Shown here piece after piece: positions 62,184 through 64,000 of a DNA stretch of 64,000 bases (its first letter is position 1; every line of letters begins with the position of its first letter). This DNA comes from Rhizobium sp. BK399. Its GTDB lineage: Bacteria > Pseudomonadota > Alphaproteobacteria > Rhizobiales > Rhizobiaceae. The stretch lies in contig NZ_JACIAH010000006.1 of NCBI RefSeq assembly GCF_014194695.1, positions 285,532-349,531 on the forward strand, given 5' to 3'. The position numbers and the translations under genes were made by a program. The notes under the pieces were generated by a model. That model was given only the letters and a program-made list of their open reading frames with translations. It was not told the origin of the DNA and searched no databases.

Positions 62184-63590
62184 TCAGGGCTCGCGGATTG
62201 CGGTGTCGAGTCCTCTCAAGATGGGATAGAGGAAGTAGGAGATGACGGTACGATGCCCCACCATAATCTCGGCTGAAACCGTCATACCGGGCAGCAGACG
62301 CACGGGCTCGTCCGAGCCCTTTAGCCTTGGGTCAGCGAGCGGTATGAGTGCCTTGAAATAAGGGGCCGCCGTCTGGGTTGCGGCCTCCTGCTGCGATGGG
62401 GTGAAGGCGTCGCGGCTCACCGTTCTGACCGTCCCGGATGCAGTGCCGAACTTTTGGAACGGATAGGCGTCAAACTTGATGCGCGCTTCCTTGCCATTGG
62501 TAATGCGGCCGATGTCGCGGGTGTTGACCGAAACCTCGGCTTCCAGCGGTACATTGAGCGGAACCAGCGTCACAATGGGCTCGGCCTCTCGAACCACGGA
62601 GCCAACCGAGCGTGCGGCAAGATCAAGCACGACTGCATCCGCAGGTGCCGTCAGTGCAACCATGTCACGCCGAAGCTCCATCTTCTTCAGTTCCTGAGCG
62701 GCGGTGTCGCGCTGGCTGCGCAGATCGACCAGTTGCTCCATGGCGGCGCGTCGGAAGTCTTCGATGAACGCCTGTCTATCCGCCTTCAGCTTGGCGAAGG
62801 TATGCTCTGCCTCATCTGCCCGGCCCTGGACAGCGCTAAGACTGGTCTCGACATCCAGGCGAGCGTCGCGCGATCCAAGCAGTGTTATCAAAGATCCGCT
62901 TTCGCGATTGTAAAGCCGTTCGCGGGCACCCTCGATCTGTGACAAGGTATCACGCCGATTGGCAAGGACCGTCTCCTGGTTCCGGCTTGAAGTGATCGTC
63001 GCGGCCTGTGCCGCAATCTGCTGGTCGTAGTTCTGCAGCTGCGCCATGTAATAAGCGCGGCGCTGCCCGAAAAGCTGCATCTGAAGCAGTTCGTCGCGGG
63101 ATCCGCCGGCCGTCTGGGTGTAGTCGGTACCGGCAAGCTCGGCTTCGAGGCGTTTCACCTGGGCGTCGAGAGCCGCGAACTTTGCCCGTTGCTGATCGAC
63201 GTCAGATTGGCTGAATGTCGCATCGAGCGTCGCGAGCACCTGACCTTTCTTAACGATCTCGCCGGCTGCGACATTGATCGTTCGGATGATGGACGTTTCG
63301 AGAGGCTGTACGACGATGGTCGGCTGCGTCGTGATCAGTTTACCGGGCGCAACGACGACCTCGTCGATCGACGAAACGGACGCCCAGACGATTGCCGCGG
63401 CAATCAGCGCGGTGATGCCGTAAAGCGTCATGCGAGCGACTCTTGGCGGCGCGCGTTCCTCCAGCTCCACGGCATCGGATTGGAACTCTGCGATCGCGGC
63501 TGGCAGCGAGCGCCTGAGCGCCGGTTGAGTGACCGGGGCGGGTGCTGGAACTGGAAGGTTCTCTCTTGGTTTTTCAGCGCGCGCGTTCAT
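62184..63590 (-). CDS. HlyD-family periplasmic adaptor of type I secretion
   Basis: Membrane-fusion subunit linking an inner-membrane ABC exporter to an outer-membrane channel, 468 residues. I start it at ATG 63590, which overlaps the stop of the upstream ATPase gene as ATGA. A Pro-rich cytoplasmic tail precedes one membrane helix (about residues 55-75, MTLYGITALIAAAIVWASV). Then come the lipoyl half-motif (GKLITTQPTIVVQPLETSII), a long coiled coil (about 135-310) and the C-terminal beta-barrel (VPLNVPLEAEVSVNTRDIG onward, ending FLYPILRGLDTAIREP). It resembles PrsE-type adaptors of rhizobial protein exporters. Confidence 0.92.
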   Translation of the reverse strand: MNARAEKPRENLPVPAPAPVTQPALRRSLPAAIAEFQSDAVELEERAPPRVARMTLYGITALIAAAIVWASVSSIDEVVVAPGKLITTQPTIVVQPLETSIIRTINVAAGEIVKKGQVLATLDATFSQSDVDQQRAKFAALDAQVKRLEAELAGTDYTQTAGGSRDELLQMQLFGQRRAYYMAQLQNYDQQIAAQAATITSSRNQETVLANRRDTLSQIEGARERLYNRESGSLITLLGSRDARLDVETSLSAVQGRADEAEHTFAKLKADRQAFIEDFRRAAMEQLVDLRSQRDTAAQELKKMELRRDMVALTAPADAVVLDLAARSVGSVVREAEPIVTLVPLNVPLEAEVSVNTRDIGRITNGKEARIKFDAYPFQKFGTASGTVRTVSRDAFTPSQQEAATQTAAPYFKALIPLADPRLKGSDEPVRLLPGMTVSAEIMVGHRTVISYFLYPILRGLDTAIREP

Positions 63591-64000
63591 GCTACCTGCC
63601 TCATCTGCTGGGACCACAGGTGACGGTATGTCATGCAGCGTGTGACCAGTTGATCATGCCTGCCGATATCGGCGATCTTGCCGCGTTCGACGACGAGAAT
63701 GGCGTCCGCATCCACAAGCGTGGAGAGGCGGTGAGAAACGATAACCACCGTTCGCCCGGCCGCGATCTGGCTGAGGTTTTGGCGAATGATCGTTTCGCTG
63801 TCCGGGTCGAGCGCGCTGGTGGCCTCGTCCAGGATCAGCAGTTTCGGATCGGTGATGAGTGCCCGGGCAATTGCCAGACGCTGTTTCTGCCCGCCCGACA
63901 GGTTCGAGGCGTTTTCCTCCAGCATCGTGTCGAAACCGCGCGGAAGGCGCTCGATGAACTCTTCGGCGCCGGCAATGCGTGCCACCTCCATGATTTCCTC
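63587..64000 (-). CDS. Type I secretion ABC ATPase (5' part outside window)
   Basis: C-terminal 137 residues of the inner-membrane ABC transporter that energises type I secretion; the frame is open at the window end, so Walker A and the membrane domain are missing. Visible are the signature NLSGGQKQRLAIARALI, Walker B LLILDEATSALDPDSE and the switch histidine in VIVSHRLSTLVDA. Its stop overlaps the HlyD-type adaptor start. Together they resemble PrsD/PrsE exporters of rhizobia; the substrate may lie beyond the window. Confidence 0.9.
   Translation of the reverse strand, partial: EEIMEVARIAGAEEFIERLPRGFDTMLEENASNLSGGQKQRLAIARALITDPKLLILDEATSALDPDSETIIRQNLSQIAAGRTVVIVSHRLSTLVDADAILVVERGKIADIGRHDQLVTRCMTYRHLWSQQMRQVA

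Noticed and set aside
1..64000. Search for tRNA, rRNA, insertion sequences, prophage or attachment sites
   Set aside because: No cloverleaf, transposase, integrase or long terminal inverted repeat was noticed by reading; I cannot exclude a short tRNA without a dedicated scan.

Overview
The window is a dense, high-GC stretch of an alphaproteobacterial chromosome, most likely from the Rhizobiaceae (Rhizobium, Agrobacterium, Ensifer or a close relative). The evidence is the gene content and order (dnaK-dnaJ, pheST, rpmI-rplT, and polA next to a MarR gene with a small-RNA-like locus between them), a rhizobial set of regulatory motifs (RpoH-type dnaK promoter, Irr-type palindrome, CtrA-type TTAA-N7-TTAA sites, Pho box), an ATT-initiated infC, and a complete rhizobial C-P lyase locus. 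I saw no rRNA, tRNA, CRISPR array, insertion sequence or prophage. Most of the window reads as core chromosome with small accessory insertions.

Layout. 0-3 kb: end of a yej-type peptide/microcin C importer (yejB partial, yejA). 3-9 kb: murein endopeptidase mepA, then central metabolism and an ABC exporter (mgsA, glk, ABC exporter, dapB, gpmA). 9-12.7 kb: an HxlR regulator diverging from a short-chain dehydrogenase, then an arsenic operon (arsR-arsC-aqpS) diverging from a DUF6428 gene. 12.7-28 kb: a phosphonate locus in two blocks. One is phnF and phnGHIJKL plus a hexapeptide transferase. The other is phnCDE1E2, a DUF1045 gene, phnM and phnN, followed by a GrpB-like gene. Three apparently unrelated small genes, one of them RNase H-like, sit between the blocks. 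28-35 kb: a VOC protein, a soluble FtsK-type translocase, polA and a candidate alpha-r7 small RNA. 35-45 kb: marR, an M20 peptidase, secreted SH3 and Trp/Arg-rich proteins, a class A penicillin-binding protein, dnaK and dnaJ. 45-51 kb: a class III cyclase with TPRs, an XRE regulator, an Irr-box-preceded ferritin/VIT gene (mbfA), a secreted transglutaminase-like protease and a hydrolase. 51-60 kb: infC, two secreted Gly/Ser/Asp/His-rich proteins with a two-component system, rpmI-rplT and pheST. 60-64 kb: stress-type ferritin-like protein, an M15-like protein, a possible frameshifted gene, and the adaptor and ATPase of a type I secretion system cut by the window edge.

How the genes work together. 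The phn genes together import phosphonates (PhnCDE), convert them to ribose-linked intermediates and cleave the C-P bond (PhnGHIJKLM), and feed the product towards PRPP (PhnN). A PhnF-type operator precedes phnG and a Pho box precedes phnC, so the blocks may answer to different signals. The arsenic operon reduces arsenate and lets arsenite leave through an aquaglyceroporin, with no ArsB/Acr3 pump in sight. The least familiar unit is at 51.8-55.2 kb. Two exported acidic Gly-rich proteins, one with a PepSY-like C-terminus, precede a response regulator and sensor kinase, and an OmpR/PhoB-style tandem repeat lies upstream. This is the best candidate for an under-described signalling system.
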